13,132 nucleotides of DNA from Solirubrobacterales bacterium (GTDB taxonomy: Bacteria > Actinomycetota > Thermoleophilia > Solirubrobacterales > Solirubrobacteraceae), in contig WQXW01000020.1 of assembly GCA_009781575.1 (NCBI GenBank), forward strand, positions 1-13,132, in the 5' to 3' direction. Made by a program: the position numbers and the translations under genes. Every line of letters starts with the position of its first letter. The first letter of the stretch is position 1. The notes under the pieces are model-generated. The model saw only the letters and a program-made list of their open reading frames with translations, had not been told where the DNA came from and did not search any database. This document shows positions 1 to 6,566 of this stretch, one piece after another.

Positions 1-443
1 AGCCCCCATGGGTTGAGCGTGGGCCCGAAGGCGGAGTGCTCGGTGGAGGATCCCATCGCGAACTCGTCCTGGTTGGTCTTGGTCAGCAGCCGCGCGCCGG
101 CGTCTTGGAGCCTGGCGACCGCGGTGGCCGTGTACGGCGGCCGGTAGCCCTCGAGCATCCTCGAGCCGGCCTGGCTGGGCACCCCCTCGGTACAGAAGAG
201 GTCCTTGACGGCGAGCGGCAGCCCCGCCAGTGCCAACCCCGCCGGCGGCGCGCCGTCGGGCGAGTCGCCGGGCGCATCCTCGGCGATCCACGTCGAGCAG
301 TTCAGCTGCCCCGGCGCGCGCGTGCCGTGCTCCAGCGCCCGCCGCCGGTAGGTGGCGAACAGCTCGTGGGAGTCGAGCTCGCCCGCGCGCACAGCGGCGA
401 TCGCCGCGCTCGCCGAGAGGCCGACAAGCTCGCGGTCGCTCAT
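1..443 (-). CDS. gatA: Asp-tRNA(Asn)/Glu-tRNA(Gln) amidotransferase subunit A, N-terminal part (cut by window edge)
   Basis: This is the amidase subunit of the GatCAB complex, which releases ammonia from glutamine or asparagine to amidate mischarged Glu-tRNA(Gln) or Asp-tRNA(Asn) in the cytoplasm. About 147 residues are visible. They begin [17 protein letters not shown] and include the amidase-signature lysine in [10 protein letters not shown] (Lys80) and the conserved [19 protein letters not shown] block. The Gly/Ser-rich signature and catalytic serine lie beyond the window. The start at 443 is the only one of four tandem ATGAGCG starts here that opens into the GatA frame. There is no Shine-Dalgarno; the ATG overlaps the stop of a preceding six-codon mini-ORF as ATGA, so initiation is probably by translational coupling with gatC upstream. 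The family assignment is secure; which start is used is inference. Confidence 0.93.
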   Translation of the reverse strand, partial: MSDRELVGLSASAAIAAVRAGELDSHELFATYRRRALEHGTRAPGQLNCSTWIAEDAPGDSPDGAPPAGLALAGLPLAVKDLFCTEGVPSQAGSRMLEGYRPPYTATAVARLQDAGARLLTKTNQDEFAMGSSTEHSAFGPTLNPWG

Positions 444-494
444 AGCCGTCGGTCGCTCATAGCCGTCGGTCGCTCATGGCTCGCGGCCGCTCAT
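427..494 (-). repeat. Four 17-bp tandem units forming a chain of mini-cistrons between gatC and gatA
   Basis: Read on the minus strand, four consecutive 17-mers start at 494, 477, 460 and 443, each with ATGAGCG. The two inner units are identical (ATGAGCGACCGACGGCT). The outer ones are ATGAGCGGCCGCGAGCC and ATGAGCGACCGCGAGCT. Because 17 is not a multiple of 3, each ATG is in a new frame. The first three read six codons (MSGREP, MSDRRL, MSDRRL) and stop at a TGA that overlaps the next ATG as ATGA. The gatC stop overlaps the first ATG in the same way, and the last unit is the true start of gatA. The array therefore adds 51 bp while keeping unbroken stop-start coupling from gatC to gatA. Confidence 0.9.
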
Positions 495-775
495 GCCTGG
501 GGGCTCGGCACGAGGAAGCCCCCATCCCGCACCGCCGGCGCCGCGGCGAGCGCCACCTCGCGGGGCAGGCACGGCTCGGGCTCGTCGTCGCGCAGGGCGC
601 CGGTGACGTCGGCGACATGCGAGGTCGGTGGCACGCCATCGAGCTCGAGCTCGCCGATCTTCTCGACGTGATCGAGCACGGAGGACAGCTCCCGGCGCAT
701 CGCCTCGATCTCCTCCTCGGAGAGCTCCAGGCGCGCCAGGCGAGCCACGTGCAGCACCTCGTCGCGGTCGATCAC
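491..775 (-). CDS. gatC: Asp-tRNA(Asn)/Glu-tRNA(Gln) amidotransferase subunit C
   Basis: GatC is the small clamp subunit that wraps around GatA and GatB in the tRNA-dependent amidotransferase. The 94-residue product matches the family length of about 95. It shows the typical N-terminus VIDRDEVLHVARLARLELSE, a central HVEKIGELELDGVPPTSHV stretch, and the C-terminal LPREVALAAAPAVRDGGFLV motif. I chose the GTG at 775 because a TAGAAT hexamer ends 8 nt upstream, as at other leaderless starts in this window. An in-frame ATG at 799 would add eight residues; GGAGG abuts it with no spacing, so it is less likely. The frame stays open to 910 through the repeat element, which I do not regard as coding. 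The stop TGA overlaps the first ATG of the 17-bp repeat chain leading into gatA. Confidence 0.93.
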   Translation of the reverse strand: MIDRDEVLHVARLARLELSEEEIEAMRRELSSVLDHVEKIGELELDGVPPTSHVADVTGALRDDEPEPCLPREVALAAAPAVRDGGFLVPSPQA

Positions 776-783
776 GGGGCCGG

Positions 784-789
784 ATTCTA
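784..789 (-). promoter_or_regulatory. Putative -10 box of gatC (TAGAAT)
   Basis: TAGAAT on the minus strand ends 8 nt before the gatC GTG, which would place transcription start at or beside the start codon. No convincing -35 is visible. It is one of several TANNNT boxes similarly placed in this window. Confidence 0.5.
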
Positions 790-847
790 GAGCTCGCATC
801 CTCCGAGGAGCGCGGCTCGGGCGGTGCCGCTCGGTCGAGCAGCGTCC

Positions 848-936
848 GTTTCGTTTTTTGTTTTGAGGATTGGTTCCGCGCGGAACCAATCCTCTTTTTG
901 AATCCCCCAACGGAGACTCAGACAGATGTGTTCGAG
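848..936 (+). repeat. 89-bp AT-rich palindromic repeat, copy 1
   Basis: On the plus strand the element runs GTTTCG, a T-rich stretch, a perfect 30-bp palindrome with 15-bp arms (865-894, centre TTCCGCGCGGAA), then CTTTTTGAATCCCCCAACGG and finally GTGTTCGAG. It aligns without gaps to 8785-8873 with 75 of 89 identical bases, and its core matches 12902-12956. It lies between the membrane-protein gene and gatC, upstream of the putative gatC -10, so it is probably not in the gatC mRNA. On the plus strand the hairpin plus T run resembles an intrinsic terminator, but no plus-strand gene precedes it here. A second imperfect dyad occupies 917-936. Its function is unknown. Confidence 0.85.
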
Positions 937-955
937 GCGGCGCGCCGGCGGGCGC

Positions 956-1402
956 TCAGCCGACCGGCGGCGGCTCGCGTGGCTCGATCTGGGGCAGCTC
1001 GTAGAGCTCGGTGCGCTCGTCGCGCATCGCCTGCCAGCTGCCGATCGCCATCGCCAGCGCTCCTCCCAGCGCCAACCACGCGCCGGCCTGCAGCGAGCTG
1101 GCGCCGTCGGGTCGCTCGAGCACTCTGACGATCGCGGCCACGATCGCGATCAGCGCGAACAGGGTGCTCCACACGGTCGCCACCACCGGCACCGCGGGCG
1201 AGCGCTCGCGCAACGCGGTGAGGAACATCACGATCGCCGCCACGATCGCCAGCAGCACCAGCACGATCGCCGCGTCGAAGGTGTCCCACGCGTCCAGGGA
1301 GCCGCCGGACGCGGTGCGGTACCAGCCCCCCGTCAGCGCCACGATCGCCGCGATCGCGCCGGCCAGCGCGATCAGCTCCCCGAGCCGGATCCTGCGCAGC
1401 AT
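956..1402 (-). CDS. Hypothetical four-helix membrane protein
   Basis: I do not recognise this family. The 148-residue product has four strongly hydrophobic segments at about residues 10-26, 43-64, 70-94 and 105-126, joined by short loops. A charged, proline-rich tail follows (ELPQIEPREPPPVG). The first loop contains GGWYRTASGG. Its ATG shares one base with the folD stop (TGATG), so it is almost certainly translated by coupling from folD as the distal gene of a pcrA-folD-linked unit. The local overlap does not establish a role in folate metabolism. Its coding strand is rich in ATC isoleucine codons, which create many CGATCG motifs. Existence as a gene is well supported; function is not. Confidence 0.8.
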   Translation of the reverse strand: MLRRIRLGELIALAGAIAAIVALTGGWYRTASGGSLDAWDTFDAAIVLVLLAIVAAIVMFLTALRERSPAVPVVATVWSTLFALIAIVAAIVRVLERPDGASSLQAGAWLALGGALAMAIGSWQAMRDERTELYELPQIEPREPPPVG

Positions 1403-2292
1403 CAGGCCGCGCGCTCCTCGCGCTCGAGCTGCGCGCGCGCCGCCTGCAGGGTGTTGCGCAGCAACAGCGCGATCGTCATCGGCCCCACGCCGCCCGGCAC
1501 GGGGGTGAGCGCCGCGGCCAGCTCGCGCGCGGCCTCGAAGTCGACGTCGCCCACCAGCCCACTGCGGGTGCCGGCCTCCTCGGGGGTGAGGCGGTTCATG
1601 CCCACGTCGATCACGATCGCGCCCGGCTTGATGAACTCGCGCCCGATCAGGCGCGGGCGGCCGGCGGCGGCGATCAGCACGTCCGCGCGCGCGCACACCG
1701 CCGCCAGCTCGCGGGTGCGCGAGTGGCAGGTGGTCACCGTCGCGTTGGCGCCCAGCAGCAGCTGCGCCATCGGCTTGCCAAACAGGTTCGAGCGGCCCAC
1801 CACCACCGCCTCGGCGCCCTCCAGGGGCGCGTCCACGCTGCGCAGCAGCTCCATCACGCCGAGCGGGGTGGCCGGGCGCAGGCCCGGCACGCCGAGCGCC
1901 AAGCGGCCCGCGTTGACCGGCGTGAGCCCATCCACGTCCTTGGCGGGGTCGATCAGCTCCGTGAGCGAGGGCCCGTCGAGGTGGGGCGGCGGCGGCAGCT
2001 GCAAGAGGATGCCGCTCACCTGCGGGCTGCCGTTCAGCCGCTCGAGCGTGCTCGCCACCTGCTCGGCCGAGGCGTGCGCCGGCAGGCGCTCGTCGAAGGG
2101 GCGCATGCCCACCTCATTGGAGGCGCGCTGCTTGCCGGCCACGTAGATCGCCGAGCCCGGGTCGTCGCCCACCAGCACGGTGGCCAGTCCTGGCACGCGC
2201 CCGCTGCGCTCGCGCAGCAGCGCCACCTCGCGCGCGACCTCCCCGCGCACGCGCGCGGCGATCGCCTTGCCGTCGATGATCGTGGCCGCCAC
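1402..2292 (-). CDS. folD: Bifunctional methylene-tetrahydrofolate dehydrogenase / methenyl-tetrahydrofolate cyclohydrolase
   Basis: FolD interconverts 5,10-methylene-, 5,10-methenyl- and 10-formyl-tetrahydrofolate in the cytoplasm using NADP, supplying one-carbon units for purine and formyl-methionine synthesis. The 296-residue protein is of normal length. Visible motifs are YVAGKQRASNEVG with catalytic Tyr50 and Lys54, GILLQLPPP (about 94-102, usually QLPLP), KDVDGL (118-123), the nucleotide-binding VGRSNLFGKP (165-174) and the C-terminal TPVPGGVGPMTIALLLRNT. The GTG at 2292 is chosen because TACGAT ends 7 nt upstream and because the product then begins VAATIIDGKAIA, the usual FolD N-terminus; a TTG at 2325 would add 11 unlikely residues. 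The stop overlaps the downstream membrane-protein start, and pcrA ends 46 nt upstream. Confidence 0.95.
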   Translation of the reverse strand: MAATIIDGKAIAARVRGEVAREVALLRERSGRVPGLATVLVGDDPGSAIYVAGKQRASNEVGMRPFDERLPAHASAEQVASTLERLNGSPQVSGILLQLPPPPHLDGPSLTELIDPAKDVDGLTPVNAGRLALGVPGLRPATPLGVMELLRSVDAPLEGAEAVVVGRSNLFGKPMAQLLLGANATVTTCHSRTRELAAVCARADVLIAAAGRPRLIGREFIKPGAIVIDVGMNRLTPEEAGTRSGLVGDVDFEAARELAAALTPVPGGVGPMTIALLLRNTLQAARAQLEREERAA

Positions 2293-2299
2293 GCCCCGG

Positions 2300-2305
2300 A
2301 TCGTA
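2300..2305 (-). promoter_or_regulatory. Putative -10 box of folD (TACGAT)
   Basis: TACGAT on the minus strand ends 7 nt before the folD GTG, a leaderless-type arrangement. It suggests folD can be transcribed independently of pcrA, whose stop lies just upstream. Confidence 0.5.
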
Positions 2306-2338
2306 ACGGCGCGGCCGGGCCCCAACGCCGGCCCGCGG

Positions 2339-4705
2339 CTACCGTCGGCTCACCGGCGCGTACTCGGCGATCAGCTTGCGCTCCGAGCCGTCGCCGGCGA
2401 AGCGCACCACGATCATGCCGCCGGGCTCGAGACCGGTCACCACGCCCTCGCCGAACGCCGCGTGCACCACGTCGTCGCCCAGCCTGAATTGGGGTACTTC
2501 CAGGGGGGGCGCGCCGCTCCTTTGCCGGCCAGCGCCGCCCGCACCGGCGCCCCCGGCGCCCGCGCCGGCCGCGCGTCCCGAGCCGCCGAGCGCCGCGCCC
2601 GTGGTGGCGCCGAGCGACCCGCGAGGCCGGGCGAGCTGCTGGCGGGCGCCGTGGGGTCGGGCGCCGTTGCCGATCGCCGCCTCGTGCCAGCCCCCGCCGC
2701 TCTGCGACTCGCGCTCGCTCAGCTCCTCGGGGATCTCCCCCAAGAAGCGGCTGGGCAGGCCGTAGGACTGGGCGCCGAACAGCGCGCGCCGCTGTGCGTG
2801 GGTCAGGTAGAGCTCGCGCATCGCGCGTGTGATGCCCACGTAGAAGAGTCGGCGCTCCTCCTCCAGGCCGCCCTCGTCGATCGCGCGCGAGTGCGGGAAC
2901 ACGCCGTCCTCGCAGCCCACGATGAACACGATCGGGTACTCGAGGCCCTTGGCGTTGTGGAGGGTCATCAGCGTCACGAGGCTCTCGCCTGCGCGGCGCG
3001 AGTCGGCGTCGGAGACCAGCGCGATCTGCTGGAGGAACATCTCGAGCGGCTCGCCCTCCTCGAGCAGCGTGGCGTCGAACTCGCGGCCCACCTCCACCAG
3101 CTGCTCGAGGTTCTCGACGCGGCCGCGCGCCTCGATCGTGCGCTCGGCCTCCAGGGCGTCGAGGTAACCGCTCGCGCGCAGCATCGTCTCCACGAGCTCC
3201 GCGATCGGCGCGCGCGTGTCGGCCAGCTCGCGCAGCGACTGCATCGTCTCCATGAAGCGGTGAAGCGCCTTGACCGCCGCAGCGCCGAGGCCGGGGATCC
3301 TGTCGGGCTCGCTCGCCGCCTCCCACACCGAGATGTCCGCGGAGGACGCGTGCGCGAGCACCCTGGCGAGGGAGGTCTGCCCGATGCCGCGGCGAGGCGA
3401 GTTGGCCACGCGCTGGAAGCTGACCACGTCCTGCGGGTTGGCCAGCAGCGCCAGATAGGCGATCGCATCCTTGATCTCGGCGCGCTCGTAGAACTTGGTG
3501 CCGCCGATCACCTGATAGGCGATCTCGCGCCGCACCAGCGTGTCCTCCAGCACTCTCGACATGGCGTTGGTCCTGTAGAAGACCGCGATCTCCGAGCGGC
3601 TGGCGCCCTCGTCGAGCAGCCGCTCGATCTCGCCCACCACGTGGCGCGCCTCGGCGTGCTCATCTGAAAGTTCGCGCACCTGGATAGCGCTGCCCTTCCC
3701 CAGCTCGCTCCACAGCCGCTTTGAGATCCCCGCGCGGTTGTTGGCGATGACGGCGTTGGCGGCAGAGAGGATGGTCTGCGTGGAGCGGTAGTTCTGCTCG
3801 AGCTTGATCACGCGCGCGTCGGGGAAGTCGTCGCAGAAGTCGAGGATGTTGCGTATGTCGGCGCACCGAAACCCGTAGATCGACTGCGAGTCGTCGCCCA
3901 CCACCGCGAGGTTGCGATGCCCCGCGATGTGCACGCGCTCGCCGCGCTCCGGCTGCTCGCGCCCGCCGCCGATCAGCAGCTGCAGCAGCCGGTACTGCGC
4001 GTGGTTTGTGTCCTGGTACTCGTCGACCAGCACGTGGCGAAAGGTCTCGGCGTGGCGCGCGCGCACCTCTCCGAACAGCTCGAGCAGGTTCACGGCCCTG
4101 AAGAGCAGATCGTCGAAGTCCATCGCGTTGGCGCGGTGCAGGTCGCGGTCGTAGAGCGCATACGCGTCGCCCACGATTTCCTCGAAATGCCCGCCCCCGA
4201 GCTGACGGTAGGCGTCCACGTCCAGCAGGCGGTTCTTGGCTTCCGAGATGCGGCTGTGGATCGCGGCGGGCGTGTAGCGCTTGGGGTCCACGCCCAGCTG
4301 CTCGATGCAGCGCTTGGCCAGGCGCCGCGCGTCGGCCTGGTCGTAGATCGTGAACTGGCGCGTGTAGCCGAGCCGGTGCGCGTCGGCGCGCAGCATGCGC
4401 GCGCAGGCGGCGTGGAAGGTCATCAGCCACATGCCGCGCGTGCCGTGGCCGAGCAGCCGTTGCACGCGCTCGCGCATCTCGCCGGCGGCCTTGTTGGTGA
4501 AGGTGATCGCGAGGATCTCGCTGGGCTGGGCCTGGTCGGTGAAGATCAGAAACGCGATGCGGTGGGCCAGCACGCGCGTCTTGCCGCTCCCCGCGCCGGC
4601 GAGGATCAACAGCGGCCCCTCGCCGTGGGTGACCGCCTCGCGCTGGGGCTCGTTGAGATCCTCCAGCAGCTCCTGGAGGAGCTCGGCGTGCGGGTTGGCG
4701 GCCAC
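2339..4705 (-). CDS. pcrA: ATP-dependent DNA helicase, UvrD/PcrA/Rep superfamily 1
   Basis: This is a 3'-5' superfamily 1 DNA helicase acting in nucleotide-excision and mismatch repair and in clearing stalled replication. With the GTG at 4705 it has 788 residues. All helicase motifs are present: Q-motif region LNEPQREAV, Walker A GAGSGKT (37-43), Ia ITFTNKAAGE (67-76), II DEYQD (228-232), III GDDSQSIYGFR (270-280), IV QNYRST (304-309), V TLHNAKGLEYP (581-591) and VI FYVGITRA (621-628). A low-complexity Gly/Ala/Arg linker (about 686-731) leads to a C-terminal PcrA-type Tudor-like domain (VPQFRLGDDVVHAAFGEG onward). An ATG at 4717 is in frame but lies inside a TATGCT hexamer ending 7 nt before the GTG, so I prefer the GTG. 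A short insertion between motifs II and III (REQPERGERVHIAGHRN) is slightly unusual. It is divergent from the queuosine-salvage gene. Confidence 0.96.
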   Translation of the reverse strand: MAANPHAELLQELLEDLNEPQREAVTHGEGPLLILAGAGSGKTRVLAHRIAFLIFTDQAQPSEILAITFTNKAAGEMRERVQRLLGHGTRGMWLMTFHAACARMLRADAHRLGYTRQFTIYDQADARRLAKRCIEQLGVDPKRYTPAAIHSRISEAKNRLLDVDAYRQLGGGHFEEIVGDAYALYDRDLHRANAMDFDDLLFRAVNLLELFGEVRARHAETFRHVLVDEYQDTNHAQYRLLQLLIGGGREQPERGERVHIAGHRNLAVVGDDSQSIYGFRCADIRNILDFCDDFPDARVIKLEQNYRSTQTILSAANAVIANNRAGISKRLWSELGKGSAIQVRELSDEHAEARHVVGEIERLLDEGASRSEIAVFYRTNAMSRVLEDTLVRREIAYQVIGGTKFYERAEIKDAIAYLALLANPQDVVSFQRVANSPRRGIGQTSLARVLAHASSADISVWEAASEPDRIPGLGAAAVKALHRFMETMQSLRELADTRAPIAELVETMLRASGYLDALEAERTIEARGRVENLEQLVEVGREFDATLLEEGEPLEMFLQQIALVSDADSRRAGESLVTLMTLHNAKGLEYPIVFIVGCEDGVFPHSRAIDEGGLEEERRLFYVGITRAMRELYLTHAQRRALFGAQSYGLPSRFLGEIPEELSERESQSGGGWHEAAIGNGARPHGARQQLARPRGSLGATTGAALGGSGRAAGAGAGGAGAGGAGRQRSGAPPLEVPQFRLGDDVVHAAFGEGVVTGLEPGGMIVVRFAGDGSERKLIAEYAPVSRR

Positions 4706-4712
4706 GCTCGGC

Positions 4713-4718
4713 AGCATA
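4713..4718 (-). promoter_or_regulatory. Putative -10 box of pcrA (TATGCT)
   Basis: TATGCT on the minus strand ends 7 nt before GTG 4705. The ATG that automated calling would favour (4717) is embedded in this box. If the box is real, the ATG is not transcribed and the GTG is the leaderless start. Confidence 0.5.
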
Positions 4719-4746
4719 GAAGCGCCACCGGCCGCCCTCGCGCGCC

Positions 4747-4752
4747 TAACGT
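4747..4752 (+). promoter_or_regulatory. Putative -10 box of the queuosine-salvage gene (TAACGT)
   Basis: TAACGT ends 7 nt before the ATG at 4760, with no Shine-Dalgarno between. The opposite-facing pcrA box lies only 28 bp away, so the two promoters share a very short divergent region. Confidence 0.5.
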
Positions 4753-4759
4753 GTGCGCC

Positions 4760-5644
4760 ATGTCGCTGCTCGACGGGGTCCGCTCGGATTGCGCGCAGAT
4801 CGCGCGGCGGGCGCGCTCGGTCTCGATCGCCCTCTACGCGCTGTCGGAGGTCAAGCCGGGGCCGCCGCCGGTACTCCATCCGGTCTTCCATTTTCTGGAG
4901 GGCGAGCCGGGAGAGGTGGCCGGCTACATGCTGGCGCTCGATGCGATCAACTTCGGCTCGGGCTGGTTTCCCACGTTGCGCAAGCGCCACGTCGACGGGC
5001 GTCCGTTGGGCGGCTACTTCACGGTGGCGTGGGCGCTGGCCGAGCACGTGCGCGCCCACGGACCTCCCACCCCGCGTTGGCTGCGGGCGGTGAGCACCGG
5101 GGAGATCGCGGCGATCCTCGAACAGGAGCCCGACAGCGAGCTGATGAGCCTCTACGCGCAGGCGCTGCGGTCGCTGGGCACCTTCCTGGGCGATCGCGGC
5201 GCGCTGGAGCTGGTCGCCGCGGCCGGCCGCTCGGCCGAGCGGCTGGCGGAGATGCTGGCGCGGGGCATGGCGATGTTCGACGACCGCGGCTTCTACAAGC
5301 GCGCGCAGATCGTGGCCAGCGACCTGGCGCTGGCCGGCGTGGCGCACTTCGACGACCTCGATCGACTGACGATCTTCGCCGACAACGTCGTGCCCCACGT
5401 GCTGCGCTGCGACGGAGTGCTGCGCTACGACGAGCGGCTGGCCGGGGAGATCGACGCGGGGCACATGCTCGCGCTGGGCGGCGCCGAGCGCGAGATACGC
5501 GCCTGCGCGCTGCACGCCTGCGAGCTGATCAGCGCGCGCACCGGGGTGGCTCCGCGCACGCTGGACACCTCGCTGTGGAACCGCGGCCAGGCCGACCCGT
5601 ACAAGGCGCGCCCGCGCCACCGCTGCCGCACCGTGTTCTACTGA
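4760..5644 (+). CDS. Queuosine salvage protein (Qng1/DUF2419, queuosine 5'-phosphate N-glycosidase)
   Basis: The 294-residue product belongs to the queuosine-salvage family (DUF2419, human C9orf64/QNG1). Family members release queuine base from queuosine 5'-phosphate so that it can be re-inserted into tRNA. Diagnostic stretches are LALDAINFGSGWF (58-70), FYKRAQIVASDLALAG (178-193), FADNVVPHVLRCDGVLRYDERL (206-227 region), EREIRACALHACELI (243-257) and the C-terminal LWNRGQ ... RPRHRCRTVFY. Length fits the family. It lies alone on the plus strand, divergent from pcrA and convergent with cysE. The ATG is supported by the TAACGT box 7 nt upstream. The family call rests on motif recognition without a search; the enzymatic role is inferred from characterised members. 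Confidence 0.85.
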   Translation: MSLLDGVRSDCAQIARRARSVSIALYALSEVKPGPPPVLHPVFHFLEGEPGEVAGYMLALDAINFGSGWFPTLRKRHVDGRPLGGYFTVAWALAEHVRAHGPPTPRWLRAVSTGEIAAILEQEPDSELMSLYAQALRSLGTFLGDRGALELVAAAGRSAERLAEMLARGMAMFDDRGFYKRAQIVASDLALAGVAHFDDLDRLTIFADNVVPHVLRCDGVLRYDERLAGEIDAGHMLALGGAEREIRACALHACELISARTGVAPRTLDTSLWNRGQADPYKARPRHRCRTVFY

Positions 5645-5708
5645 GAGAGGCGCCTGGGCGCTCGGCCGCCGCCCGGCCGGTCGCTGGGCGGGGCGTCTGC
5701 CGGCAGCC

Positions 5709-6449
5709 TCAGCCGCCGGCGGGGTTGCGGCCCTTGGCCGGGCGCAGCGGCTTCACCTCGGCCACCTGCTCGGGCTCCTCTCCGGAGAGGCGCGCGACCG
5801 CGCGTTCCAGTTCGCCGATGCGCCCGGCCAGGCCCTGGATCGCCTCGGCGATCGGGTCGGGCAGGTGGATCCAGTCGGCGTCGGGCCCCTCCGGGCGGCG
5901 GCCTTCGATCCGCACCGGGTGGCCGGGGTTGCCGACCACGGTGGAGTGGGGCGGCACGTCGGTGATCACCACCGTGTTGGCGCCGATCTTGGCGCCGTGC
6001 CCGACCGTGATCGGCCCCAGCAGCTTCGCGCCGGAGCCGATCGTGACGTTGTCCTGCACGGTGGGATGGCGCTTGCCGGTGGCAAAGCCGGTGCCGCCCA
6101 GCGTGACGCCCTGATAGAGGGTCACGTCGTCGCCGATCGTGGCGGTCTCGCCGATCACCACCCCGGAGCCGTGGTCGATGAACAGGCCCCTGCCGATCTG
6201 GGCGGCGGGGTGGATCTCGATGCCGGTCAGCGTGCGGCTGGCCATCGAGAGCGAGCGCGGCAGCAGCGGCACGCCGGCCTGCTGCAGCGCATGCGCCATG
6301 CGGTGGGAGAGCAGCGCGTGGATGCCGGGCCAGGTGGCGAGGATCTCGCCGGGGCCCACGCCCCGCGCGGCCGGGTCGCGCTCGCGCGCGGCGGCGACAT
6401 CGCGCCGCACCTCGCCGGCCACCCGCGCAAGGGTCCCGAGGCCCAACAT
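5709..6449 (-). CDS. cysE: Serine O-acetyltransferase
   Basis: CysE transfers acetyl from acetyl-CoA to L-serine, making O-acetylserine, the CysK substrate. The 246-residue protein has an N-terminal helical part with DPAARGVGPGEILATWPGIHALLSHR, then a left-handed beta-helix of hexapeptide repeats (about 78-175). This carries the catalytic Asp92-His93 in IDHGSGVVIGE, the GVTLGGTG turn, His128 in GKRHPT, and the acetyl-CoA site region GANTVVITDVP. After the repeats, a tail of about 65 residues contains a predicted short helix (AEAIQGLAGRIGELERAVARL). It lacks the obvious GDGI-type C-terminus through which enteric CysE binds CysK. The ATG at 6449 is supported by TACGCT ending 6 nt upstream. It converges with the queuosine-salvage gene over 64 bp. 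Confidence 0.95.
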   Translation of the reverse strand: MLGLGTLARVAGEVRRDVAAARERDPAARGVGPGEILATWPGIHALLSHRMAHALQQAGVPLLPRSLSMASRTLTGIEIHPAAQIGRGLFIDHGSGVVIGETATIGDDVTLYQGVTLGGTGFATGKRHPTVQDNVTIGSGAKLLGPITVGHGAKIGANTVVITDVPPHSTVVGNPGHPVRIEGRRPEGPDADWIHLPDPIAEAIQGLAGRIGELERAVARLSGEEPEQVAEVKPLRPAKGRNPAGG

Positions 6450-6455
6450 GCCAAC

Positions 6456-6461
6456 AGCGTA
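6456..6461 (-). promoter_or_regulatory. Putative -10 box of cysE (TACGCT)
   Basis: TACGCT on the minus strand ends 6 nt before the cysE ATG, with no Shine-Dalgarno, so a leaderless cysE transcript independent of the VGGN gene is likely. Confidence 0.5.
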
Positions 6462-6506
6462 GCGGCCGCGGTGTGGTTCCTCAGCTGCTCGCCGCGCCGC
6501 ATCCCG

Positions 6507-6537
6507 GGCCCCGGATCGCGCGGCGCGACCCGGGGCC
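6507..6537 (-). terminator. Strong GC-rich hairpin between the VGGN-repeat gene and cysE
   Basis: Arms GGCCCCGGATCGCGC (6507-6521) and GCGCGACCCGGGGCC (6523-6537) pair over 15 positions with one wobble or mismatch and almost no loop. The hairpin follows the stop at 6567 by about 30 nt on the minus strand. No U-run follows, so it is not a canonical intrinsic terminator. Its position fits transcript end protection or termination before the cysE promoter. Confidence 0.4.
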
Positions 6538-6566
6538 TGGAGCTTGTGCGGACGGCCTCGGGCGGG

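Noticed and set aside
776..910. gatC reading frame stays open upstream through the palindromic repeat to a TTG at 910
   Set aside because: The equivalent frame in copy 2 gives a related peptide, but it leads into a frame that is not cysK. The similarity follows from the 84% DNA identity, and family length supports a start at 775.
917..936. LexA (SOS) box at the distal end of the repeat element
   Set aside because: Only one half-site (CGAAC) fits; the opposite half lies at the wrong spacing for CGAAC-N4-GTTCG, and the flanking genes gatC and cysK are not SOS genes.
1118..1400. Dense CGATCG/GCGATCGC motifs in the membrane-protein gene, resembling a HIP1-type genomic repeat
   Set aside because: They fall in phase with Ile (ATC), Val and Ala codons and recur across the window, so codon use explains them without a special site.
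926..2146. Long plus-strand open frames opposite gatC, folD, pcrA, cysK and gltX
   Set aside because: They are antisense shadows caused by high GC and few stop codons. They show low-complexity Arg/Ala/His-rich translations and no conserved motifs.
5645..5708. Possible bidirectional terminator between the convergent queuosine-salvage gene and cysE
   Set aside because: Only short GC-rich inverted repeats are present (CGGCCG arms at 5663-5679, CTGCCGGCAG at 5697-5706) with no T run on either strand, as expected by chance at this GC content.
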